This document shows positions 18,377 to 24,921 of a stretch of DNA of 59,170 bases, one piece after another. Every line of letters begins with the position of its first letter. Position 1 is the stretch's first letter. The position numbers and the translations under genes were made by a program. The notes beneath the pieces were generated by a model. That model ran no database searches and was not told the origin of the DNA. It was given only the letters and a program-made list of their open reading frames with translations. The stretch comes from Acidobacteriota bacterium (GTDB taxonomy: Bacteria; Acidobacteriota; Holophagae; Holophagales; Holophagaceae), in the NCBI GenBank assembly GCA_016213735.1, contig JACQZU010000022.1, forward strand, positions 1-59,170, given 5' to 3'.

Positions 18377-18526
18377 TGGCCGATTTGCGTTCTCGCGCTG
18401 GGGCGTCGTGGTTTCGGGGTCGGCGACCGAACCTCGCGAAAATCTGCCCCCGGCCCTTTCACGGCTCCGACAGCGCCTTGTGCGCTGTCTCCGCCTAGGG
18501 CCTACCGGGGCGATTTTCTTTCTCGG

Positions 18527-18542
18527 CGGTTCGATCCCGTTC
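18527..18542 (+). repeat. T-arm copy 2 (16-base match to tRNA-Ala)
   Basis: CGGTTCGATCCCGTTC again in plus orientation, followed 8 bases later by CACCA and the left arm of the 23-bp palindrome. The order T-arm, CACCA, palindrome arm mirrors the real tRNA gene on the other side of the palindrome. Confidence 0.7.
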
Positions 18543-18550
18543 TTCAATTT

Positions 18551-18600
18551 CACCAAAGCGAAAAGGGGGCCACGCAGGTGGCCCCCTTTTCGCTTTGGTG
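18551..18600. terminator. Perfect 23-bp palindrome, terminator of the tRNA-Ala gene
   Basis: The arms 18551-18573 and 18578-18600 are perfectly complementary around a GCAG loop. The core (AAAAGGGGGCCAC / GTGGCCCCCTTTT) is a textbook bidirectional intrinsic terminator with A-run and T-run. The outer part reaches into the last bases of the tRNA (CACCA), so the right arm includes the tRNA 3' end. Confidence 0.85.
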
Positions 18601-18671
18601 GAGCTGAACGGGATCGAACCGTCGACCTCTGCAGTGCGATTGCAGCGCTCTCCCAGCTGAGCTACAGCCCC
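18596..18671 (-). tRNA. tRNA-Ala, anticodon CGC
   Basis: The 76-base gene folds into a standard cloverleaf on the minus strand with the CCA encoded. The acceptor stem is GGGGCTG/CAGCTCC and contains the G3-U70 pair that defines alanine tRNAs. The D-arm GCTC-AGCTGGGA-GAGC, anticodon stem CTGCA/TGCAG with loop ATCGCAC (anticodon CGC, reading GCG), and T-arm GACGG-TTCGATC-CCGTT are all intact. A strong terminator follows immediately. GCG is a frequent alanine codon in such GC-rich DNA. Confidence 0.97.
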
Positions 18672-18763
18672 GGGCCTTCCAGTCTAGCGGTCCCGGGGCG
18701 GGGATGCCACCTGGGGGGGCGATTGGGGCTTGCGTCGGGGCCGGGGGGACCCACCTTGGAGGC

Positions 18764-19204
18764 ATGAGGATCCCGACGCCCGCCGTTCTCCTGCTTTTCC
18801 CGGCCCTTCTGGCCGGCGAAGAGCCGAAGGTGCGGGTCTGGGTGGGGGTGAAGCAGGAGCGGAACTTCCAGGTGAACTGGCGGGAAGCAGACCCGGCGCC
18901 GGCCCTTCGGGTCCCCCTCAAGCTTGGGGATCGCAGGGAGAGGGCCGAGGCCACGGTGGTGGTCTGGGGGGATTCGGAATCCGCACGGCAGGAGGAGATG
19001 CAGCGCTTCGTGGCTGATTTCTCGCCCCTGTTCCGCAGCGCCTTCGACGGGGGGAGGAGCGCCACGATCGGGGGCCAGATGCTGGCCCAGCTCATGGCCC
19101 TGGCCATGAACCCCAACCAGAACCCTGCCCCGTCCCTCGCCCCCGCGGTCTGGTACAGCGCTCTGGATCCCTGGGCGAAGGATCCCAAGTTCCGCCGCCG
19201 CTAG
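18764..19204 (+). CDS. Small exported protein of unknown function
   Basis: 146 residues. The ATG at 18764 is preceded by TTGGAGGC and begins a signal peptide (MRIPTPAVLLLFPALLAGEE). The mature protein has an N-terminal strand pair (KVRVWVGVKQERNFQVNW), a central AEATVVVWGDSESARQEEMQRFVADFSPLF segment that looks like strand-helix, and a basic C-terminus (DPKFRRR). No family recognised. It is divergent from the tRNA gene and its end is followed by a long inverted repeat. Confidence 0.65.
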   Translation: MRIPTPAVLLLFPALLAGEEPKVRVWVGVKQERNFQVNWREADPAPALRVPLKLGDRRERAEATVVVWGDSESARQEEMQRFVADFSPLFRSAFDGGRSATIGGQMLAQLMALAMNPNQNPAPSLAPAVWYSALDPWAKDPKFRRR

Positions 19205-19282
19205 GGAAGGCGCTGGGGGGGCCGGGGCACGGAATCGGGAGCGGGCGGGACGCGAACGCGAAGGCGCGAATGAAAATGGATT

Positions 19283-19370
19283 AACGCAAAGGCGCGAAGG
19301 CGCAAAGGCAGGGGGGAGGGTTTCATGACCCTCTCCTGGGCCCTTCTTTGCGCCTTCGCGCCTTTGCGTT
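19283..19370. repeat. Long inverted repeat of the GCAAAGGCGCGAAGG type between convergent genes
   Basis: Two perfect 25-base arms (19283-19307 and 19346-19370; AACGCAAAGGCGCGAAGG at the left start) flank a 38-base loop that itself folds by GAGGGT-ttcatg-ACCCTC. A further partial copy of the GCGAAGGCGCGAA unit lies just upstream (about 19256-19270). Such GCAAAGGCGCGAAGG repeats occur dispersed in many bacterial genomes and produce spurious peptides containing TQRREGAK. Here it separates the convergent exported-protein gene and korB and can serve as a bidirectional terminator. Confidence 0.75.
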
Positions 19371-19398
19371 GATGTCTTCGCCTTGTGCGCCTTCCGGC

Positions 19399-20439
19399 CT
19401 ACATCAATCCCTGCATGATGCGCTCGAGGGCCTCCGGGCCGGGCTGGGTCCGGGCCTGGGGCAGGGTGGCCAGGGGTTCGTCCACGGTGGGGCAGAAGTG
19501 GTGGATGGTGGGGGCCTGAGGATCCAGGTAGAGGATGCCGGTGAGGAATTCCTGCTTGGCCTTGGAGGCGTGGATGGCCTGCATGGCCGCCAGCTTGTTG
19601 GTGGGGTCGTAGTCGTCCTTCACCGCCCGGAAGGAGACCACGGAGCCGTCGGGGAAGGCCACTTCCCGGGCGTCTCCCGCCCGGATCTCGACCTCCTCGA
19701 CCTCGTTGTACTGGACGAAGCCCAGGTCGTGGACCGGGTAGTCGTGGTCCTTGGCATTCTTGTAGGACTTGGTGGAACTGTCGTGGTTGTTGAAGGTGAC
19801 GCAGGGGCTGATGACGTCGATGATCGCGCAGCCCGTGTGGGCCATGGCGGCCTTGAGGATGGCATTCAGCTGCTTGGGGTTGCCGCTGAAGGACCGGGCC
19901 ACGAACCCGCATCCCAACTCGATGGCCAGGCTGCAGGGATCGATGGGGGGAATCTCGTTCACGTCCCCGTGCTTGAGGGTGCTGCCCACGTCGGCCGTGG
20001 CGCTGAACTGGCCCTTCGTGAGGCCGTAGACCCCGTTGTCCTCGAGGATGTAGACCACGGGGACATTCCGACGGATGAGGTGGACCAGCTGGCCCATGCC
20101 GATGGACATGGAATCGCCGTCGCCGCTGACCAGGATGTTCTTGAGGGTCTTGTTCGCCAGGGCGGTGCCGGTGGCGATGGCGGCCGCACGGCCGTGGACA
20201 CTGTTGAACCCCCAGCTCTGATTCAGGAAGTAGGCCGGGGACTTGGAGGAGCAGCCGATGCCGGAGAGCTTGGTGACCTTGGAGCCCTCCAGGCCCATCT
20301 CCCATGCGGCGGCGATGATCTGGGCGGTGATGGCGTCGTGGCCGCAGCCGGGGCAGAGGGTGGACTTGGAGCCCACGTAGTCCTGCTTGGTGAGGCCGAG
20401 GCGATTGGTGGCGGGGGCGCTGGGGGCGGCGGTGGTCAT
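19399..20439 (-). CDS. korB: 2-oxoacid:ferredoxin oxidoreductase, beta subunit
   Basis: 346 residues, typical for the thiamine-pyrophosphate (TPP) beta subunit of 2-oxoglutarate or 2-oxoacid:ferredoxin oxidoreductase. CPGCGH (Cys29, Cys32) and GIGCSSK provide three of the cysteines that bind the proximal 4Fe-4S cluster, HGRAAAIATG and the GDGDSMSIGMGQLVH loop bind TPP and magnesium, and the fourth cysteine lies further on (probably SPCVTFN). It oxidatively decarboxylates a 2-oxoacid to acyl-CoA and reduces ferredoxin, or works in reverse. It begins seven bases after korA and is clearly co-transcribed with it. 2-Oxoglutarate is the most likely substrate, but this is inferred from family type. 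Confidence 0.9.
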   Translation of the reverse strand: MTTAAPSAPATNRLGLTKQDYVGSKSTLCPGCGHDAITAQIIAAAWEMGLEGSKVTKLSGIGCSSKSPAYFLNQSWGFNSVHGRAAAIATGTALANKTLKNILVSGDGDSMSIGMGQLVHLIRRNVPVVYILEDNGVYGLTKGQFSATADVGSTLKHGDVNEIPPIDPCSLAIELGCGFVARSFSGNPKQLNAILKAAMAHTGCAIIDVISPCVTFNNHDSSTKSYKNAKDHDYPVHDLGFVQYNEVEEVEIRAGDAREVAFPDGSVVSFRAVKDDYDPTNKLAAMQAIHASKAKQEFLTGILYLDPQAPTIHHFCPTVDEPLATLPQARTQPGPEALERIMQGLM

Positions 20440-20446
20440 GGCGTCC

Positions 20447-22249
20447 TCACTTTTCGTAGCCGGAGATCTGATCGACGAGGGTCTGGGCGTTCAGGGCGGT
20501 GCCGTCGTAGTGCAGCACCTTCCTGAATCGCATCGCGTGCTGGGGATAGAAATCCCGCAGGAGGGCCGTCATCTGGCCGTCCCGGTTCTGTTCCACCACG
20601 TAGACCACCTCCCGGGCCTCCAGCCAGGCGTCCACCTCGGCCGTGAAGGGGAAGGCCCGCAGGCGAAGGTAGGAGGTCTCCTTCCCGGCGGCCCGCAGCA
20701 AGTCCCTGGCCTCGAAGACCGCCGGATCGGAGGACCCGAACGCGAGGATGCCGCGCCGGTCCTCTCCGTCCACCACGGGCCTGGGGACCAGGCTCTTGGC
20801 GGTCTCCAGCTTGCGCCTCAGACGGTCCACCAGCTTCGTCCAGTCGTCGGGCTTTTCGGAGTAGTACGCATATTCGTTGTGGCCGGTGCCGCGCGTGAAG
20901 TAGGCGCCCTTGCCTCCGGGTGTCCCGGGGAGGGTGCGGGCGCAGATGGCGTCGCCGTCCAGGTCCTTGTACCGGCCCCAGTCCTTCAGCTCCGCGAGCT
21001 CCTTCTCTCCCAGGACCTTCCCCCGGTCGAAGGGCTTGCCCGGGAAGGTGAAGGGCTTCGAGGCCCAGTTCTGCATCCCGAGGTCCAGGTCGGTCATGAG
21101 GAAGATCGGCGTCTGCAACCGTTCCGCCAGGTCGAAGGCATCGTAGGTGAAGCGGAAGCACTCCTCCATGTTCGCGGGGTAGAGGCACACGTGGTGGGTG
21201 TCCCCGTGGCTGGCCTTGGCGCAGAGCTCGATGTCGCCCTGCTGGGTTCGGGTGGGAAGACCGGTCGAGGGGCCGGTGCGCTGCACGTTCACGAAGACCG
21301 CCGGGGCCTCCACGAAGTAGCCCAGGCCAATGAATTCGCTCATCAGAGAGATGCCGGGGCCCGCGGTGCTGGTCATGGACCGTGCCCCGGCCCACCCGGC
21401 GGCGAGGATCACGCCCGCGCTGGCCAGCTCGTCCTCCATCTGCACGATGGCCACGGTGGGCCTGCCGGTGACGGGATCCTTGCGAAGCTCGTCGGCGTAG
21501 TCGATGAGGTATTCCACGACCGTGGAGGCAGGGGTGATGGGATACCAGCCCACCACCGTCACCCCGGCGAAGATGGCCCCCAGGGCACAGGCCGAATTGC
21601 CGTCCAGCATGATCTGGCCCCGGGTCTTGTCGTCCCGGACGATCTTGAGCCGGTGCTGCTCGGGCATGTTGGCCGCGGCCCAGTCATAGCCGGCCTGCGC
21701 GGCGACGTGGTTGAGCTCCGCGGCCTTGGCCTTGCCCTTCAGCTGCTTGGTGATGGCGCTCTTGGCCTCGGCCATGTCCAGGCCCAGCAGCTGCGCGGCG
21801 ACCCCCACGTAGATCATGTTCTTGATCAATTTGTGGAGTTTCGGTTCGGGGCAGGAGGCGGTCACCAGCTTCTGGAAGGGGACGGGGTACCAGATGAGGT
21901 CCGTGCGGAGCGAGTCCAGCTTGAGGGGCTCGTCGAAAATGCAGATGGCTCCGGGCTTGAGTTTGGCCACGTCCTCCTTGGCGGTCTCGGGGTTCATGCA
22001 GATCATCAGGTCGATGTCATGCTTGCGCGCCACGTAGCCCTTGGCGCTGGCCCGGATCTGGAACCAGGTGGGCAGGCCCGCGATGTTGGAGGGGAAGAGG
22101 TTCTTCCCGCTCACGGGCACACCCATCTGGAAGATGGTGCGCATGAGGACGTTGTTGGCGGTCTGGCTGCCGGAGCCGTTGACCGTGGCCACCTCGATGG
22201 AGAAATCGTTGACCAGGGTGGCGCTCCCCTCGGCAAGGCTGGTGGTCAT
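20447..22249 (-). CDS. korA: 2-oxoacid:ferredoxin oxidoreductase, fused gamma-alpha subunit
   Basis: 600 residues. The ATG at 22249 follows AAAGGAGCG; the frame is open further upstream but that part is unlike the family. Domain order: gamma domain (about 12-200; IEVATVNGSGSQTANNVLMRTIFQMG), alpha pyrimidine domain (about 215-430; IMLDGNSACALGAIFAGVTVVGWYPITPAST, then QMEDELASAGVILAAGWAGARSMTSTAGPGISLMSE), and the C-terminal CoA-side domain. The YPITP motif and the fused arrangement are typical of KorA. With KorB it forms a 2-oxoacid:ferredoxin oxidoreductase, feeding or drawing on low-potential electrons in the TCA cycle. Divergent from lexA. Confidence 0.92.
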   Translation of the reverse strand: MTTSLAEGSATLVNDFSIEVATVNGSGSQTANNVLMRTIFQMGVPVSGKNLFPSNIAGLPTWFQIRASAKGYVARKHDIDLMICMNPETAKEDVAKLKPGAICIFDEPLKLDSLRTDLIWYPVPFQKLVTASCPEPKLHKLIKNMIYVGVAAQLLGLDMAEAKSAITKQLKGKAKAAELNHVAAQAGYDWAAANMPEQHRLKIVRDDKTRGQIMLDGNSACALGAIFAGVTVVGWYPITPASTVVEYLIDYADELRKDPVTGRPTVAIVQMEDELASAGVILAAGWAGARSMTSTAGPGISLMSEFIGLGYFVEAPAVFVNVQRTGPSTGLPTRTQQGDIELCAKASHGDTHHVCLYPANMEECFRFTYDAFDLAERLQTPIFLMTDLDLGMQNWASKPFTFPGKPFDRGKVLGEKELAELKDWGRYKDLDGDAICARTLPGTPGGKGAYFTRGTGHNEYAYYSEKPDDWTKLVDRLRRKLETAKSLVPRPVVDGEDRRGILAFGSSDPAVFEARDLLRAAGKETSYLRLRAFPFTAEVDAWLEAREVVYVVEQNRDGQMTALLRDFYPQHAMRFRKVLHYDGTALNAQTLVDQISGYEK

Positions 22250-22352
22250 GGCGCTCCTTTCGGCACAGGGGGCGCGCCGTCGCCTTCCCGGCGGTGCGCC
22301 CCGCGGGCCCTCAAGTCTATCGCAAAGGCCCGTGATTACTAGTACTTTTGCC

Positions 22353-22369
22353 AATTCTAGATCGGAATT
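22353..22369. promoter_or_regulatory. Inverted repeat AATTC-N7-GAATT between korA and lexA
   Basis: AATTC (22353-22357) and GAATT (22365-22369) sit in an AT-rich patch 104 bases upstream of korA and 145 bases upstream of lexA. A nearby AGTACT palindrome (22341-22346) is also present. It may be a regulator site or promoter element of korAB. No recognised SOS box can be assigned here. Confidence 0.3.
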
Positions 22370-22478
22370 AACCTACATCCTGGTCATCCATGGCCGGGGG
22401 CGCGGGGGCGAAGGGCGGGCCCCCAGCGAATTTCAGGGTGATTCTGGCCTCATTCAAAAAAAAAGCGAAAAAAAGGCA

Positions 22479-22507
22479 TTGACCGCCTTCCGAGGCCTGC
22501 CTACCTT
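22479..22507 (+). promoter_or_regulatory. lexA promoter
   Basis: TTGACC (22479-22484), 17 bases, then TACCTT (22502-22507) give a good vegetative promoter. Two A-runs at about 22456-22474 lie just upstream and could act as an UP element. The start codon is only seven bases beyond the -10 box and has no Shine-Dalgarno sequence, so transcription probably starts at or next to the ATG (leaderless mRNA). Confidence 0.55.
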
Positions 22508-22513
22508 GACGGT

Positions 22514-23155
22514 ATGAAAAAGGCCGACCTGACCAAGCGACAGCTCGCGGTTCTGCGCTTCATCCGCGATTTCACGGCCGCCGAGGGCCGCAGTCCCACC
22601 CTCACGGAAGTGGCCAAGGGAGTCGGCTCCAGCGCCGTGAGCACGATCCACAAGCACGTCCAGCACCTCATCGACAAGGGCTACCTGCTCCGGAGCCACG
22701 GCCGGGGGAACAACCTGGTGGTGGCGGAGGAGGGCGGGATCGCGGGAGAGGCCGAATCTCCGTCCAGGGGTGGGGCGCGGACCTTGCCTTTCTGCGGCGA
22801 TGTGGCCGCGGGCACGCCCCTCATCCCGGAATCCCGTGCCCTGCCCGTGGAGGTTCCCAACAGCATCCACCGCGAGAAGGGGGACCTTTTCGTCCTGCGG
22901 GTGCGGGGCAGCTCCATGGTCGAGGACGCCATCCTGGACGGGGACCTGGTGGTCCTCCAGCGGAAGGGCGAATACCGCAACGGCGACCGGGTCGTGGCCC
23001 TTCTGGACGGCGAGGAGGCCACCCTCAAGGAATTCCGCAGGGACGACAAGGGGGTCTGGCTGATCCCCCACAATCCCGACCTCAAGCCAGTCCACTACAC
23101 CCTGGACCGCGTGCAGATCCAGGGCCAGGTGGTGGGACTCATGCGGAGCCTCTGA
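22514..23155 (+). CDS. lexA: LexA SOS-response repressor
   Basis: 213 residues. The N-terminal winged helix (LTKRQLAVLRFIRDFTAAEGRSPTLTEVAKGVG...STIHKHVQHLIDKGYL) binds SOS operators. The C-terminal latent peptidase has the self-cleavage site VAAG (Ala99-Gly100), catalytic Ser134 (in GSSMVEDAILDGD) and Lys172 (in ATLKEF). When RecA filaments form on damaged DNA, the protein cuts itself and derepresses repair genes. A linker of about 25 residues joins the halves. It is transcribed divergently from korAB from a promoter almost abutting the start codon. No other SOS gene is visible nearby. Confidence 0.95.
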   Translation: MKKADLTKRQLAVLRFIRDFTAAEGRSPTLTEVAKGVGSSAVSTIHKHVQHLIDKGYLLRSHGRGNNLVVAEEGGIAGEAESPSRGGARTLPFCGDVAAGTPLIPESRALPVEVPNSIHREKGDLFVLRVRGSSMVEDAILDGDLVVLQRKGEYRNGDRVVALLDGEEATLKEFRRDDKGVWLIPHNPDLKPVHYTLDRVQIQGQVVGLMRSL

Positions 23156-23234
23156 GGAGAGGCCTGGGGGCAGCTGGCCCCTGGAATGGAGTTCCCGCCG
23201 CAACCGGAAGGCTGCGGGTCCTCCGGCCCCCGGA

Positions 23235-24269
23235 TCAGAGCAGAGCCCTCACCGCCGCCCCCGCCTCCGAGGTACGGGCAGTTCCCCCCAACTCCAGCGG
23301 CCTGGGGCCCGACTCAACACAGCGGGCTACGGCAGCCTGGATGGCTTCCGCCTCCGCCGTCCAGCCCCACCGGCCGAAGAGCAGACCCAGGCTGAGGAGC
23401 ATCCCGAAAGGGTTGGCGCGGCCGGTTCCGGCGATGTCCGGGGCGCTGCCATGCACGGGTTCGGCCAGGGCGGTGCAGCGGTAGGGGCTCCCCGGGGCGT
23501 AGCTGAGCGAGGGGGCCATGCCCAACCCTCCCAGGTAGGCTGCCAACAGATCGCTGAGAAGATCTCCGATGAAATTCTCCGCCGCGATGACCCCGAATCG
23601 CTGCGGCTGGCGGACCAGGGCGAACAGCAAGGCGTCGGCGTGAAGGGCCTCCGCCCGGACCTCGGGATACTCCCTTCGGGCGTCCTGGAACACCTCCAGC
23701 CAGAGGCCATGGCCGTGCTTCAGGACGTTGGCCTTGTGGGCCAGGGCGAGGGGCTTCCCCGTGGAGCGGGCCCGCTGGAAGGCTTCCCGAAGGAGGGCGG
23801 ACACGGCGGGCCGGGTGTGGACGGCGCGGTCCACCCGACGGTCAGGGGCACTCTCCCCTTCAAGGCAATAGGCCCCCTCCGTGTTCTCCCGGAACACCTC
23901 CAGATCCAGGTCCCCCGCGGAGACACCCTTCAGGGGCACCAGCCCGTCCCCCAGGGGGCGGCAGGGGCGCCAGTTCACCCCGAGCCGGAGTTCGCGGCGC
24001 AGGCGCAGGAGGATTCCCTCGGCATGGCGGCCGTCCGGGATGCGCGGGTCCCCCACGGCCCCCAGGAGCACCGCGTCGGCTCCGTCCCGGATCTCAAGGA
24101 AATCGGCCTCCGGGAGGATGTCCCCGGTGCGAAGGAAGCGTTCTGCTCCCAGATCGAGCACCTCCCATTCCAGGTCCCGCCCCCGGTCCCGGGCCCAGGC
24201 CAGCAGGGGCAGGGCCTCGGCCATGACCTCGGGGCCGATGCCGTCGCCAGGAATCACCGCGAGGCGCAG
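23235..24269 (-). CDS. Isocitrate/isopropylmalate dehydrogenase family protein, probable CTG start
   Basis: 344 residues from CTG at 24269; a GTG at 24257 would give 340. The CTG choice rests on AAGGAG five bases upstream and on the N-terminus it creates, (M)RLAVIPGDGIGPEV, which restores the first beta-strand found in all family members; the GTG start would remove it and has a 17-base spacing. Family motifs: ELRLGVNWRPCRPL with two substrate arginines, RENTEG, LAHKANVLKHGHGLW, GDLLSDL and EPVHGSAPDIAG. The enzyme oxidatively decarboxylates a 2-hydroxyacid. RENTEG, rather than RELTGG, resembles archaeal-type isopropylmalate, homoisocitrate or tartrate dehydrogenases, so leuB identity is not certain. 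No leuACD genes are present. Confidence 0.82.
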   Translation of the reverse strand: MRLAVIPGDGIGPEVMAEALPLLAWARDRGRDLEWEVLDLGAERFLRTGDILPEADFLEIRDGADAVLLGAVGDPRIPDGRHAEGILLRLRRELRLGVNWRPCRPLGDGLVPLKGVSAGDLDLEVFRENTEGAYCLEGESAPDRRVDRAVHTRPAVSALLREAFQRARSTGKPLALAHKANVLKHGHGLWLEVFQDARREYPEVRAEALHADALLFALVRQPQRFGVIAAENFIGDLLSDLLAAYLGGLGMAPSLSYAPGSPYRCTALAEPVHGSAPDIAGTGRANPFGMLLSLGLLFGRWGWTAEAEAIQAAVARCVESGPRPLELGGTARTSEAGAAVRALL

Positions 24270-24340
24270 GGGGGCTCCTTCGCAAAGGACAATCCTGCCA
24301 TGAAATGAATTGGGTTTAGGCTGGCCCCGGAGGTGGGTGC

Positions 24341-24856
24341 ATGCTTCGGAGAACGGGGGTGGCCATGGGGATCTTTTCGATGCTCGGGATGGGGGGGGAG
24401 GCGGCCGACATCCAGGCGGGCATGCCGGCCCCGGCCTTCAGCGCGCAGGACCAGCACGGGAAGACCATCAGCCTGTCCCAGTTCCAGGGGAAGGCCAACG
24501 TGGTGCTCTACTTCTATCCCAAGGACGACACGCCGGGCTGCACCAAGCAGGCCTGCTCCCTGCGGGACGGGCACGGGGCCCTCCTGGCCGCCGGGGCCGT
24601 GGTTCTAGGCGTGAGCGCCGACGACGTGAAGAGCCACAAGGCCTTCGCAGACAAGTTCAACCTCAATTTCTCCATCCTGGCGGACCCCGACAAGAAGATC
24701 GTGGACGCCTACGGAGTGCGGATGCCGGTCCTGGGGATTGCCCGGCGGGTCACCTTCATCATCGACCGCAAGGGGATCGTCCGTCGCGTGCTCACGGAGG
24801 TGGACACTGCGGGCCACGACCGGCAGGTGCTGGCGATCCTCAAGGAATTGAGCTGA
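24341..24856 (+). CDS. bcp: Thioredoxin-dependent peroxiredoxin, BCP/PrxQ type
   Basis: 171 residues, ATG preceded by GGAGGTGG. The PrxQ active site is DDTPGCTKQACSLRD, with peroxidatic Cys (GCT) and resolving Cys five residues later (QAC), so an intramolecular disulfide forms. GVSADDVKSHKAFADKFNLNFSILAD and RRVTFIIDRKGIVRRV are standard. Residues 1-24 are extra and moderately hydrophobic (MGIFSMLGMGGEAA), possibly a poor signal sequence or an N-terminal extension; an internal ATG at 24365 is an alternative start. It removes hydroperoxides. Divergent from the dehydrogenase gene with about 70 bases between them. Confidence 0.9.
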   Translation: MLRRTGVAMGIFSMLGMGGEAADIQAGMPAPAFSAQDQHGKTISLSQFQGKANVVLYFYPKDDTPGCTKQACSLRDGHGALLAAGAVVLGVSADDVKSHKAFADKFNLNFSILADPDKKIVDAYGVRMPVLGIARRVTFIIDRKGIVRRVLTEVDTAGHDRQVLAILKELS

Positions 24857-24921
24857 AGTGGACCGGATTGGCCGCTTTCTGAGCTTCGGGCTACACTGAC
24901 CTGTTCCACCGGGGTCCAGGA

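Larger units (their letters stand above)
18158..18550 (+). other. Structured non-coding region with tRNA T-arm copies
   Basis: About 390 bases without a credible gene. It contains several stable hairpins: CAGGGGCCCC/GGGGCCCCCTG around 18233-18257, GGACCCTGC-gcc-GCAGGGTCC at 18287-18307, GGTCG-g-CGACC at 18418-18428, and a long imperfect stem at 18438-18518 (GAAAATC...GATTTTC outside, GGCCCT/AGGGCC next, GACAGCGC-cttgt-GCGCTGTC inside). Two copies of the T-arm core CGGTTCGATCCCGTTC (18361-18376 and 18527-18542, plus strand) match the tRNA-Ala gene that follows on the other strand. Each copy is preceded, 44 or 50 bases upstream, by CTTGTGC. Possibly decayed tRNA copies, a repeat family, or an RNA. 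Confidence 0.55.

Noticed and set aside
18357-18542. Second and third tRNA genes at the T-arm copies
   Set aside because: No matching acceptor, D-arm or anticodon arm can be found upstream of either copy; only the T-arm core is shared.
18551-18671. An integrative element attached at the tRNA gene
   Set aside because: T-arm copies are in inverted, not direct, orientation, are within 315 bases, and no integrase or phage gene is present in the window.
18318-18767. A plus-strand frame across the tRNA gene giving a peptide with ERDRTVDLCSAIAALSQLSYSPG
   Set aside because: This is the familiar false translation of the antisense strand of a tRNA gene and is not a protein.
18662-20305. A minus-strand frame containing TQRREGAKK and spanning korB and the exported-protein gene
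   Set aside because: The peptide comes from the dispersed inverted repeat at 19283-19370 and from out-of-frame reading of korB.
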